This document shows positions 1 to 7,669 of a stretch of DNA of 11,995 nucleotides, in pieces (the stretch's first letter is position 1; the number at the start of each line of letters is the position of its first letter). A program made the position numbers and the translations under genes. Source of the DNA: Zygnema cylindricum (taxonomy: Eukaryota; Streptophyta; Zygnematophyceae; Zygnematales; Zygnemataceae). The notes beneath the pieces were generated by a model. The model did no database searches. It was given only the letters and a program-made list of their open reading frames with translations, and was not told where the DNA came from. The stretch covers positions 1-11,995 of the forward strand of contig JBBHKE010000929.1 of assembly GCA_037447655.1 (NCBI GenBank), given 5' to 3'.

Positions 1-5
1 GGCTC

Positions 6-64
6 TAGCTCCCTCTCCAATTTCTCAGTGACTGCGACAAGTTTGAGAGTTGGAGAGAGAAGTT
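6..64. repeat. Imperfect inverted repeat
   Basis: The arms at about 6-26 and 44-64 are imperfect reverse complements. The best core is CTCTCCAA (13-20) against TTGGAGAG (50-57). No gene or transposon end is recognised here, and the repeat may belong to an element that extends left of the window. Confidence 0.4.
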
Positions 65-167
65 AGAGGTAGACTGCCTCGGCTTCTTTCTATATTTCTA
101 TTTAGACCTAGAAAATACTAAAAAATGGACCATTAATTTCTACATACGTGTTCCTATTTGTTTATGA

Positions 168-363
168 AATAATACTTTGTTTTAAAACACATCGGTCGTG
201 TATTTTAAAGAAAATTTTCAAGATGACGTTTTTTGGCGTGGCCGTGGGTCGAAGAACACAAGACGACAACATGTAGTACATCTAAAATTCGATGATGATG
301 CAGAATGTATTTTTTTTTTATTTTTTTTTTGTACGGTTGAAACTTACGCGGTACGGCTCTAAG
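168..363 (+). repeat. Diverged direct repeat, copy 1
   Basis: This stretch is repeated at 768-957 in the same orientation. From 171 to about 262 the two copies align almost without gaps at an offset of exactly 600 bases, including an identical 19-base run AGATGACGTTTTTTGGCGT and the run GTGGGTCGAAGAACACAAGA. Beyond that small indels appear, in a GACAACAT insertion and in T-runs. Similarity resumes through ACGCGGTACGGCTCTAAG and stops at 363. The stop coincides with the left end of the TIR element that starts at 363, which contains copy 2. No coding potential is seen. Confidence 0.85.
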
Positions 364-1012
364 GGTGCGTCTCTATGTACTTCAAACTTAGAGATTTTTT
401 TTTGTTTTTTAGCGTAGATCCGGCGGACCCGGATTTCGGGTATTCCTATGTGTACCAAACGAAGTTGTCACTTAAGGGCGTGACGATTGTATACGTCGAC
501 AATGCCCGTGACGGCTATCGACAGTGTACAATTTGTGATGACGCACCAAATTGTAAAAAAATGCCTTGGACATCGCGAGAATGCGAGGCTGCGTGAGAGA
601 GGCGGCTTGTGCGACTTTCTGAGGCGCCCTCAAAGATTTATCAAGATTTCGTCAAATGGCATTCAAATTTTCAGACCCCTAGAATGGAAAAGTCCGTACT
701 GAACGAAACGCGACAAAACAAAACAAATTATGTACTTTGTTGGACGTAAACGGACAAAACGTTTTTCAAAAATACTTTGTTTTAAAACACATCGGCTATG
801 TATTTCAAAGAAAAGTTTGAAGATGACGTTTTTTGGCGTGGCTGTGGGTCGAAGAACACAAGATGCAGTACATTTTAAATTCGAAGATGACGCAAAATAT
901 ACTTCTCTTTTTTTCTATTTTCTTGTACAATTGAAATTTACGCGGTACGGCTCTAAGTTTTACAGGAAAACGACAGAAAAAAACCCTTAATTTGGCACAC
1001 AGAGACGCACCC
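363..1012. mobile_element. PIF/Harbinger-like non-autonomous TIR element
   Basis: The ends are perfect 12-bp terminal inverted repeats, GGGTGCGTCTCT at 363-374 and AGAGACGCACCC at 1001-1012. They extend to about 18 bp with two mismatches. The element is flanked on both sides by TAA (360-362 and 1013-1015), the 3-bp target duplication typical of PIF/Harbinger and Tourist elements (TWA). It is 650 bp long. The forward frames at 375-596, 487-702 and 730-990 are short and resemble no transposase, so the element would depend on an enzyme supplied elsewhere. It carries the second copy of the 195-bp direct repeat. Superfamily assignment rests on TSD and end structure only. Confidence 0.65.
768..957 (+). 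repeat. Diverged direct repeat, copy 2
   Basis: Partner of the repeat at 168-363, roughly 85% similar by eye. It lies wholly inside the TIR element at 363-1012 and ends 55 bp before the element's right terminus. Copy 1 lies wholly outside and abuts the left terminus. After the shared CGGTACGGCTCTAAG, copy 2 continues into TTTTACAGG, whereas copy 1 continues into the TIR. Confidence 0.85.
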
Positions 1013-1013
1013 T

Positions 1014-1270
1014 AACTACCTGCGCGTAGCCATTTTATTTATGTGGCTGCCTCAGTTTTGTTACAGTAAACCTGCGCCGGCCGTGTGAATTGTTTTTTTT
1101 TTTCATGACGGTCGACGTTCGTAAGCGCGACAGTATTTTAACCGCCGTTACAATATTTCGCCAGTCAAAGTTGCTCGACGGATTGACCGTCAAATCTGAA
1201 TTTAGAGGTACGTAGCTTGTACGAAACTATACTTCAAATGTACAATTTCTGACAACTATCTGCGCGCAGC
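1014..1270 (+). repeat. Short direct repeat pair of 17 bp
   Basis: AACTACCTGCGCGTAGC at 1014-1030 and AACTATCTGCGCGCAGC at 1254-1270 differ at two positions. The first copy starts immediately at the right target duplication of the PIF-like element. The 223 bases between them hold no gene. The significance is uncertain. Confidence 0.5.
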
Positions 1271-1293
1271 AAAAATCGCCTCTGCGATTAGTA

Positions 1294-1338
1294 ATTCCCA
1301 TAATAAAATATGTCGCAGATTCCCATAATAAAATATGT
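1294..1338 (+). repeat. 25-bp tandem duplication
   Basis: ATTCCCATAATAAAATATGT occurs at 1294-1313 and again at 1319-1338, separated by CGCAG. The 20-base units are identical, so this is a recent local duplication, as replication slippage would leave. Confidence 0.85.
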
Positions 1339-2259
1339 TTTGTCGCGTGACTTGCTGCAGTTCCAAAGTGTTTCCACTGACCCTCTCGGCCAATCACAAG
1401 GGCGCATTAAAACGACATTCACGCATAAGGCTCAGGCTCCATTGGGCCACTTTCTGCGCCAAACAATAATAAAATTGCGATTTTTCGGCCATTAAACATA
1501 CGTATGGTGGAAATCGGCCCAACATCGCATTTGTATGGATCGAACAATCCAAAAGCGAAAGGTTCTTAAAAATCCTTCCCGCCAAACAACAGCTGTGCCC
1601 GCCTCAGTTTCCGCCTTTTCCAGTTTTTGAACTCGCGACCTCGCTTTATTTGGCCGTTTTAGGTCAAAATATAATCGAATCCCAGCCGTCCGATTACGAT
1701 ACGATTCGAACCCGGCGCAGAATTATTGGACTGCCGCGATTGGCTGACCCGAACTGCACCATCAGCCAATTACTCGCTGTTAAGATTTTTCCGTACATCC
1801 GGCTCCGAATTTCTACTGGACACCTTTGCAGTTGAGCCTGCGGCCAATCATAATCGTCCAATTCTAAAGGGCGTAAACTTCAAAGACGAGTCTCTCGAGA
1901 AAAACAGCCGACCGACAGCTACTGTACCTTACACGAAGTCATGACCATTTTATTCTGACACTCTTGTCCATTTCTGACCACCATATTTCCACGCGTGGGT
2001 AAAAGTACTGCAGTTGCCACGTCATATACGAGACTTCCAAAACCGCCGGACTGGCCGTCAATAGAATGTCCGTACAGTGAAACGAACCGCCATCCGAAAC
2101 TATTGAATCAAATTTCAGTATTTTCAGTCTCCTGTCAAAAGAGTTGGAAAGTCCCTTAACTTCCCATTTTGATATATATCTCATTTCCTCTCGCTTTCCT
2201 CGGAGCACCCCGCTTTTCTGCTCACTCATTGGTCGGACCCGCCGCCAGACATTTAGCCT

Positions 2260-2517
2260 GTACAGGTTTTGGACGGACGTCTGACACGCATTAACTCCGT
2301 TTGTCGTCTATCCCTCGCTGTCCGACCAGATTTTCTACACGGTTACCGTACTGATCGTCTCGACTCCGACGGTGACACTTCGTACAAATGGTACAAGTCA
2401 CTCGTCCCTCATTGTCCGTACAAACTGTCCTTGAACGTCTCCAGCCCTCCAAGCCGCCGTTCCCGCCCTCGCGTCTTGTCCGTACGATCTCTTCCTTAAG
2501 CCCTAAGCAATCCGTAC
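2260..2517. repeat. Cluster of GTAC cores
   Basis: Seven GTAC tetramers fall in 258 bases, at 2260, 2348, 2382, 2391, 2418, 2482 and 2514, mostly as CCGTAC or CGTACA. About one is expected by chance. The same motif is dense in the kinase promoter at 7057-7418. GTAC is the core bound by plant SBP-box (SPL) transcription factors, but here the enrichment may only reflect repeat-derived sequence. Confidence 0.55.
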
Positions 2518-2599
2518 AGCCGTCCGATCGAGTCCGAAGGCAGTTTATTCGTTTTTTATTTGAAGTTCTAGCCATAATAAATGTAAATAGTAAATGACG

Positions 2600-3850
2600 A
2601 TAACGGGGTGTATCGATTCGAAACGCCAAATTTCAACTTTCCATATCGAAGAGATTCTCGAATTTTGTCGATATGGCGAGTTGGCTGCTTTTTTAAAAGT
2701 TGCCGATACTAATAAAAATCGTCAGTACAAAAGTACGCTACGCTAAAAATAAAACTACAGTTGCGGCCAGGTGAGAATAAATAGTGAAGCTTAACCTTCA
2801 ATTACATTTGATACTGAGCAATTATTGCGCAATCATGTCAATATGAAGTTAAATTGTTGGATAAAAGCGTATCCATTCTATTTGTGACAAATGGGTCATT
2901 ATATGAAAGTTTCCATATATACTATAGAATAGTTTGTATAAGGTAAGAAATAATAACTAATAAAACCACCTAGGGCAATTTTCACTTTATGGTGTGAGTG
3001 TGGATGATTAAACCCAAATTAAACTATTGTGGCCTCTATTCAATATACCAACTTGAAAATAGGCTCTTAAGATATCATCATTACTTTTTTTATGTTTGAA
3101 AAATGAATGCATTTTGTGTTATAGATAATTACAAATAAAAATAAAAAAATAAAGAAACACACTGAGAAACGGAAAGAATAAATAAACCTCGTTTTTTTTG
3201 CAACGGCCTCTCAATTTTTTTTTCAACTCGTAAAGTTTGTAAATTTGGTCTTGTAAAACATATTAAGTGTTTAATTTTACTTTATTGCATCACATAATAA
3301 ACAACAAGAAAAAAAAAAAAAAAACACCATGAGCATAAAAAATCACATAAAACTAGGGTTAACACAAAACCACACAATTTTCCTCTCCCTGATAAAATGG
3401 GAAAACGGGAAAACAAGGGGAGAAGAAAAGGAGGAACTGAGAAGAGCCTCACGATAGTTGAGATTTAAAACAAAACAAAAAAAAACCACAGTGAAGGTAT
3501 GCTAAATTCCAAAAAAAAACCACAGCCACTTTCAAAATATGCTTATTTGAGAGAAAAAAAAAAAAAAACTATAAACTAAACTCCACAGGGGAATAAAAAG
3601 AAAAAAAAGAGATATATACAGGACATAGAAGCAAAAATAATTTACATAAATAACTCAAAATGCGAAGTCAAAAACAATGAAAACCAGATTACAAATATTA
3701 TACAAAAATCCACACATTAAGAAATCAACTAAAGGTAAACAAAAACATCCGTATATATACACATAAAATGCTTCAAATACGAAGTAAAAAAAAAACAAAA
3801 AAAAAAGTAAACAAACAAGATCATCACAAAGGAAAAGACCACAAAATAAC
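2600..3850. other. AT-rich spacer without genes
   Basis: Low-complexity AT-rich sequence with many A-runs on the plus strand (for example near 3310, 3475, 3510, 3556 and 3788). AAAAAAACCACAG is repeated at about 3481 and 3515. The frame at 3655-3885 on the minus strand is a run of Phe, Leu and Val caused by the T-rich strand and is not a convincing gene. I see no tRNA, transposon end or conserved protein here. The part nearest 3850 may lie just beyond the kinase transcript's 3' end. Confidence 0.6.
2641..2676. repeat. 9-bp inverted repeat
   Basis: CCATATCGA at 2641-2649 and TCGATATGG at 2668-2676 are exact reverse complements around an 18-base loop. It lies at the border between the GC-richer region to the left and the AT-rich spacer to the right. 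No function is assigned. Confidence 0.6.
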
Positions 3851-3870
3851 ATGTTTCCGAGCAGCAAAAT

Positions 3871-3876
3871 TTTATT
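3871..3876 (-). terminator. Candidate polyadenylation signal AATAAA
   Basis: The plus-strand TTTATT reads AATAAA on the kinase strand, about 612 bases downstream of the stop codon. A second one lies at 3982-3987, about 500 bases downstream. TGTA motifs upstream in the transcript sense (plus-strand TACA at about 3902, 4089 and 4095) fit plant far-upstream elements. Which signal is used, and whether an earlier weak signal is used instead, cannot be told from sequence. Confidence 0.4.
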
Positions 3877-4487
3877 AATTTCCATATCTTCTCTTCTCTT
3901 TACAAAACATTATTTCGACAGTTTTTCCGTATTTTCCGAATCCTTCGATAGTTCCAAACACCCTTTTTTGGGGCCTTTGCCTTTATTTGACCGGCGCAGC
4001 TCTACTTTTTTTTTTTTTAAAGTGGCTCACCAGATCAATTTCTCTTAAATCTGAAATTTCCCAAAAAACCGAAAAAAAGGGAGAACTATACAAACTACAA
4101 AACGAGCCGTTTTTCCTAACGATGCCCAAAATTGAGATTTTCCGCAGTACATTTTTGACACTCCATTTTACATGCGTTTTCGTATTTTTCGTCCTTTTCT
4201 TTCCTTGCATCTAAAAAAAAAGTCCTAACTCTGCTGCTGCTGCTCCTACCTCTCCCTCTCTCCCTCTTTTTCACCCACTTCTCTCTCTCATTCTCTCTCC
4301 CTGCCTCTCTTTTCTCTCTACTTGCACTTTCACTGAAAATGTCCAGGCGACAATTTCAGTTCCAGTTATGATTACAGTTCTCCGTTTCCGTTTAACTTTG
4401 CAATATCCGCGACCAAACCGACACTCTATTCTTCTAAAAATGAAAATGGAAAATGTGAAAAAAAAAGGTCCATTCATCTTCCCATCG
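3877..4487 (-). other. Putative 3' UTR and flank of the kinase gene
   Basis: This follows the TGA at 4488-4490 on the minus strand. In transcript sense it begins U-rich, passes a GA-rich tract (complement of CT-rich 4244-4320) containing a short CAG repeat (CTG copies near 4232-4243), and ends at candidate AATAAA signals. The short frames here (3983-4210, 3987-4214, 4271-4477) overlap each other on both strands and look like noise. Confidence 0.4.
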
Positions 4488-6697
4488 TCAGCAAATTAAC
4501 TCTTTCGAAAAAGACAAAGCTAAACAATCCGACGACTTTCTCAACAATTCGCGTCGATCTCCCATTTTCGTTCTCTCCCTCTCATCCCTCCCTTCTTCTT
4601 CCTCCACATTTCCTCTCCTCTCTCGACTCCGTCTTTTGTCTTCTTCCCACAATTGAAAATTAATTCCGTCCAACGAGAACCCCGTTTCCATTTTTTCCCC
4701 CATTTCCTCTTTTCTCCATCCCCCAACTCCAAAATTCTCACTTTTGGATTTTCCGATACCGCCCACAAAACCGGAATCGAAGCCGTCTGCGAATCCGTTA
4801 CCAGAAACAGAAACGGAACGGAGACTGGAACCAGAAACTCTACAAACTCCGTCGTCTCTAACGGATCCCGCTTTCGTAAACGAGCCGAAATCGGCCGTTT
4901 CTGTCAAACTTTCTTCGTCTTTCTCCAGGTCTTCAAAACACCCAAAAGTTGCTTTTTCCCAAGTGGAAGCTTTTCCGGTCAAGTTTTTGTCCTTTTCGAT
5001 ATCTCCAAAACAACCAAAAGTCGTCGTCTCGGGAGTAGGAGACGAGGGAGGAGAAGAATTTCTCGAACTATTCCCGGAATGTACGGTCAACCACTTTCCC
5101 TGAGTCGCCGTGGGTCTTCCCGGAGAACACCAATAACTAAAATCCCCATTTCCAGAAGAAGACAAAAATGACAGGTCAGCAAAAGATTTTGAGCTACAGG
5201 ACGCCGTGAGTCGTCGAAACGACAGAAAAGACGAAGAAACCGCATCCTCGGTCTCTTCGGAAACAGCCGAGAAGTTTCTCGGGAGTCTCTCGGATTCCGA
5301 CCGGAGGTACATCTTTTTGTCTGTTGTGGCAGAGGCGATTTTCACGCTTTCGTCTTCTTCTGCGGTCGACTCCATGGCTTCCCATTCCCTCTTTTGGGTA
5401 TCCAAAACGCTGCTAGGAGACTCCATATCCAAAAACTTATTGTTCGCGCAGAAAATATCAACCCTCGTCTCCTTCTCCGCCTTTCCTCGCCGACAAAACT
5501 TTCCAGAAAACGACGACATAGCTGACGTCATCATCGGCGGTACCGCCTCGGAAGAAAAGACGTTCGAATCTTGGGAAATTCGGGCGGGAGAAAAAAAGCC
5601 GCCCGAAGAAAAAGACGGAGGAAAAGTACATTTCCCCGTCGAAAAGTTTCCCTCTCCTCCTCCCTCCCTCTCCCCCTCTCTCAAAAACGGATGAGACAAA
5701 AGTTCTTCCGCCGTCGGCCTCTTCGAGGGATCTCTCTGGAGACACAAAGAGACAAAATCTCTCGCATGTGCAGACAAAAATCCCGGAATTTCCGGAACCT
5801 CTTCCGTGCACCCCAATCGGTAAAGCGCCGAGCAAGCGTCCGAAACCTTCCCCCCCCAAGGTGTACGGCCCGTTGTCATTTCTATGACCGTACAGCCCAC
5901 CGACCAAATATCTCCGGCCAATGATTGCTCCGATTTCCGTACGACCTCGGGCGCCATCCAGCAGATGGTCCCCTTCAGGCGGGAGCGGGAGGGGGAGAGG
6001 GAGGGGGGGGAGGGGGGGGGGGGAGGGGGGGGGGAGGGAGGGGGAGAGGAGAGAGAAGGGAAGGAGGACGGGGAGAGAGAGGAAAGACAGGAGGAAAGCG
6101 AAGGTGTATCTGTCCGACGAGAGTCGCAGGAAGGGTCGGCGGCTTCAGTCGAGGGGGGGGAGAGAGAGGGAGAGGGAGAGGGAGAAGAGGGGGGGGTAGA
6201 GGGAAGAGCCACTTTTTCCGCCGCACCCAAATCGCACAAAATGACTCCTCTCTCCCCCAAAAGAATATTCCTTCCCTTTATATCGCAGTGCGCTACCCCC
6301 CTCCTATGCAAATCCCTCACTCCCTCCACTATCCCTCTCGCATACACCCTCACCACTCTCTCTTCCAATCCCTGCCCCCCCCCAAACCCCTTCACCAGAT
6401 CCGACAAACTCCCCCCTGCCACGTGTTCCATGTGCAGATTCCGTTTCCGTACAGTCCGTACAACTCCCCCCTCGCACGTGTGTTCCAGAGTCCAATCCGC
6501 GCCCAGACACTTGACCACGCGGGGGGAGTCGAGGGATAGGAGGAGAGAGATTTCGTGTTCTAGGGCGTCTACATGTGACGGATTCCGTTCCGTTTCAACG
6601 GATTTTACGGCGAACAGTTGGCCGGTTGTACGGTCGAGGGCGAGGTTGACGGAGCCGAAGGAGCCGCAGCCGAGGAGGGGGCCGCGGATCCAGGAAG

Positions 6698-6729
<32 letters not shown>

Positions 6730-6809
6730 GTGGGGGGGGGGAGGGAGGAGGGGAAGGGGGGGAAAAAGAGGTCACGAGGGATGGTGAGGGAGAGAGGGGA
6801 AGTTTTCAT
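4488..6809 (-). CDS. MAPKKK17/18-like serine/threonine protein kinase, single exon
   Basis: Probable plant MEKK-type MAP kinase kinase kinase of 773 residues that would phosphorylate a MAPKK. The kinase domain runs from about W40 to F375. It has the glycine loop GCGSFGSV (47-54), ATP lysine K69 in AVK, helix-C glutamate E86, catalytic loop HCDIKGRN (174-181, catalytic D176), DLG (193-195) in place of DFG, GTICWMAPE (280-288), DIWS (300-303) and the RPT arginine R364. All catalytic residues are present, so it should be active. WIRG before the glycine loop and HCDIKG point to the MAPKKK17/18 clade, which signals abscisic acid through MKK3. Three features are odd. The first is a 39-residue N-terminal extension with ten prolines. 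The second is a Ser/Pro-rich insertion (about 203-274) in the activation segment. The third is a low-complexity tail to 773, whereas clade members usually have about 340-450 residues. The tail repeats FGCFxDxEKD (598-607 and 622-631), with a weak third DFGSF at 640. The start is the first in-frame ATG, with an in-frame TGA three codons upstream. The exact clade is an inference. Confidence 0.88.
5973..6212 (-). other. Activation-segment insertion or possible retained intron
   Basis: This DNA encodes residues 200-279, mostly Ser and Pro, between DLG and GTICWMAPE. It is almost pure pyrimidine on the coding strand. It begins with GT at the first base of codon V200 and ends with AG at the last base of codon K279, so its 240 nt could be removed in phase 0, joining AAEK to GTICWMAPE. 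A polypyrimidine stretch precedes the AG. Against an intron, the donor context (AAA|GTGGCT) is weak, the RLK before GT resembles the conserved residue pattern that precedes GTP in relatives, and clade members are usually intronless. I favour a coded low-complexity insertion. Confidence 0.4.
5983..6200. repeat. Purine-rich low-complexity tract
   Basis: Plus-strand G/A-rich sequence with many G-runs of 8 to 12 bases (for example 6004-6036). On the coding strand it encodes the Ser/Pro-rich activation-segment insertion. Several runs of at least four G close together allow G-quadruplex formation on the plus strand, which is the template strand for the kinase. Long runs of one base are error-prone in assembly, so the insertion's exact length is uncertain. 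Confidence 0.75.
6697..6726. repeat. 30-base G homopolymer encoding poly-proline
   Basis: Thirty consecutive G on the plus strand become CCC codons for P29-P38 of the kinase. A second run of ten G lies at 6732-6741. The reading frame is open through the tract and joins the only upstream in-frame ATG to the kinase domain. Any length error or slippage not divisible by three would disconnect the start codon from the kinase. Confidence 0.9.
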
Positions 6810-6814
6810 TTCAT
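6806..6814 (-). promoter_or_regulatory. Minimal uORF (ATG AAA TGA) overlapping the kinase start
   Basis: On the minus strand the sequence is ATGAAATGA. A two-codon reading frame (Met-Lys-stop) starts at 6814, and its stop TGA (6808-6806) overlaps the kinase ATG (6809-6807) as ATGA. Both ATGs have G at -3. No other ATG occurs in transcript sense between here and about 7060. A scanning ribosome would meet the uORF first and could reach the kinase by leaky scanning or by terminating directly on the start codon. This assumes transcription starts upstream of 6814, which is very likely. Confidence 0.6.
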
Positions 6815-6827
6815 GTCACTAGACAGG

Positions 6828-6932
6828 AAGAGAGAGAGAGAGGGAGAGAGAGAAAGAGAGAGGGAGAGGGAGGGAGAAAGGGAGGTATGGAGGGAGAGAG
6901 AGGTAGAGGACGTAGAAAGGGAGGGGAGAAAA
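6828..6932 (-). repeat. CT-rich microsatellite in the 5' leader
   Basis: The plus strand is an interrupted GA/GGGA microsatellite, read as CTCTCTCCC-type sequence in the transcript. Pyrimidine-rich leaders of this kind are common immediately upstream of plant start codons. It lies 19 to 123 bases upstream of the kinase ATG. Confidence 0.7.
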
Positions 6933-7090
6933 GCTTCTTTTTTTCCGTAGTGGGAAATTGTGGAGGTTTGAAATAACTCGTTTCGGTTATGGAGGGGTGA
7001 AGGGAGAGGGAGGGAGAGGTTTTGAGCCTTTTTTGATAAGGCAAACGTTTTTGGACGTACGCGAAAAATTTGCGCGGGTCGCCCAAAAAA

Positions 7091-7106
7091 ATATAATATA
7101 ATATTT
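7091..7106 (-). promoter_or_regulatory. TATA-like element of the kinase gene
   Basis: The plus-strand ATATAATATAATATTT reads AAATATTATATTATAT on the kinase strand and is the only strong AT-rich TATA-like block between the start codon and about 7560. If used, transcription would begin near 7060 and give a leader of about 250 nt. The match to TATAWAW is imperfect. Confidence 0.35.
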
Positions 7107-7362
7107 GATTCGCTCCCACTTTGTGAGTTTTTTGAGGATCTGATCGGAGTCCTATGAAAAGTACGACTGTACGGAACACGGAGTACATGTGGATTCGTAA
7201 GAAATTGACGACTCGTACGAAATCGAGCAAAAGGACAAGAGTTTGTACGAAATGTACGGTTCGGCCAAGGGACGAGTGTACGGCTCAGGGAAAGCGGCGA
7301 GCGGGAATACAAAGCGTACGAAAAGTGAGGTAAGAACAAACAGTATATTGTACGGATAGTTT

Positions 7363-7368
7363 CACGTG
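7363..7368. promoter_or_regulatory. G-box CACGTG
   Basis: A perfect palindromic G-box, 554 bases upstream of the kinase start and within the GTAC array (it abuts one GTAC core). G-boxes bind bZIP and bHLH factors, including those acting in abscisic-acid responses. It suits a MAPKKK17/18-like gene, whose Arabidopsis relatives are ABA-induced, but a single hexamer is weak evidence. Confidence 0.4.
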
Positions 7369-7655
7369 TACGGAATGGGGCAGGGGTTTGGTTGGCGGGG
7401 AAATACGGAGGAATGTACGGCGGAAGGTCGACGGCGGCTTCAAAATTTGGTCTGACGGCGGAGATTTCAAAGAAGTCAGCCGGCGGGCAGCTCCACTCTG
7501 ACCGTGAAAAACCGCGTCTCGAGACCGGGAAGGAATACGCGGTCAGGAGCTTCTGGGAACCGTAAAATCGAACATTAATTAAGAGAGTTAAAACTTTAGA
7601 AGGGTATAAACCGATTTTCGATGGTTGAAAGTGTTGACGCCGATAGAATTTGAAA

Positions 7656-7662
7656 ACGTGGC
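7656..7662 (+). promoter_or_regulatory. ABRE core ACGTGGC
   Basis: ACGTGGC matches the abscisic-acid response element core (ACGTGKC) exactly, about 850 bases upstream of the kinase start. It lies four bases from the beginning of the inverted repeat of element A (7667), so the transposon landed next to it or it was there by chance. Confidence 0.35.
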
Positions 7663-7669
7663 AACGGTA

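Larger units (their letters stand above)
1271..2600. other. Non-coding stretch with CCAAT motifs and GTAC sites
   Basis: No reading frame here has recognisable protein content; the longest are 112 codons or fewer and overlap on both strands. The sequence is richer in GC than the region to its right. It contains several CCAAT motifs in both orientations (near 1389, 1738, 1762 and 1842). A 9-bp inverted repeat brings two of them together: ATTGGCTGA at 1739-1747 and TCAGCCAAT at 1762-1770. It could be a promoter or upstream region of an unseen gene or an old repeat, and nothing decides between these. Confidence 0.5.
7057..7418. promoter_or_regulatory. Array of GTAC cores in the kinase promoter
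   Basis: Twelve GTAC tetramers start at 7057, 7161, 7169, 7183, 7215, 7245, 7254, 7278, 7316, 7350, 7368 and 7415. Most have the form GTACGG or GTACGA on the plus strand (CCGTAC or TCGTAC on the kinase strand). About one or two are expected in this length. GTAC is the core recognised by SBP-box (SPL) factors, including the copper regulator SPL7. The motif is common elsewhere in the window too, including inside transposon ends, so regulatory use is an inference. Confidence 0.45.

Noticed and set aside
1688-1712. Possible tRNA on the minus strand from a GGTTCGAATC B-box-like string
   Set aside because: The flanking bases do not form a T-stem, and no acceptor or anticodon stem can be folded at the right spacing.
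3355-3362. Telomere-like TAGGGTTA
   Set aside because: A single unit without tandem repetition; a chance match in AT-rich DNA.
3655-3885. 76-codon hydrophobic minus-strand frame as a small membrane protein
   Set aside because: The hydrophobicity comes from a T-rich strand (Phe and Leu codons). Runs such as FFLFFFYF reflect poly-T, and no conserved motif is seen.
4653-5171. 172-codon plus-strand open frame
   Set aside because: It is antisense to the kinase tail and has no motifs. It reflects the low stop density of the opposite coding strand.
5884-6822. 312-codon plus-strand open frame
   Set aside because: It is antisense to the kinase and its Gly/Glu/Arg-rich sequence is the translation of the purine-rich complement of the kinase's Ser/Pro tracts. 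The frames 5921-6199, 5925-6539 and 6618-6950 are the same kind of shadow.
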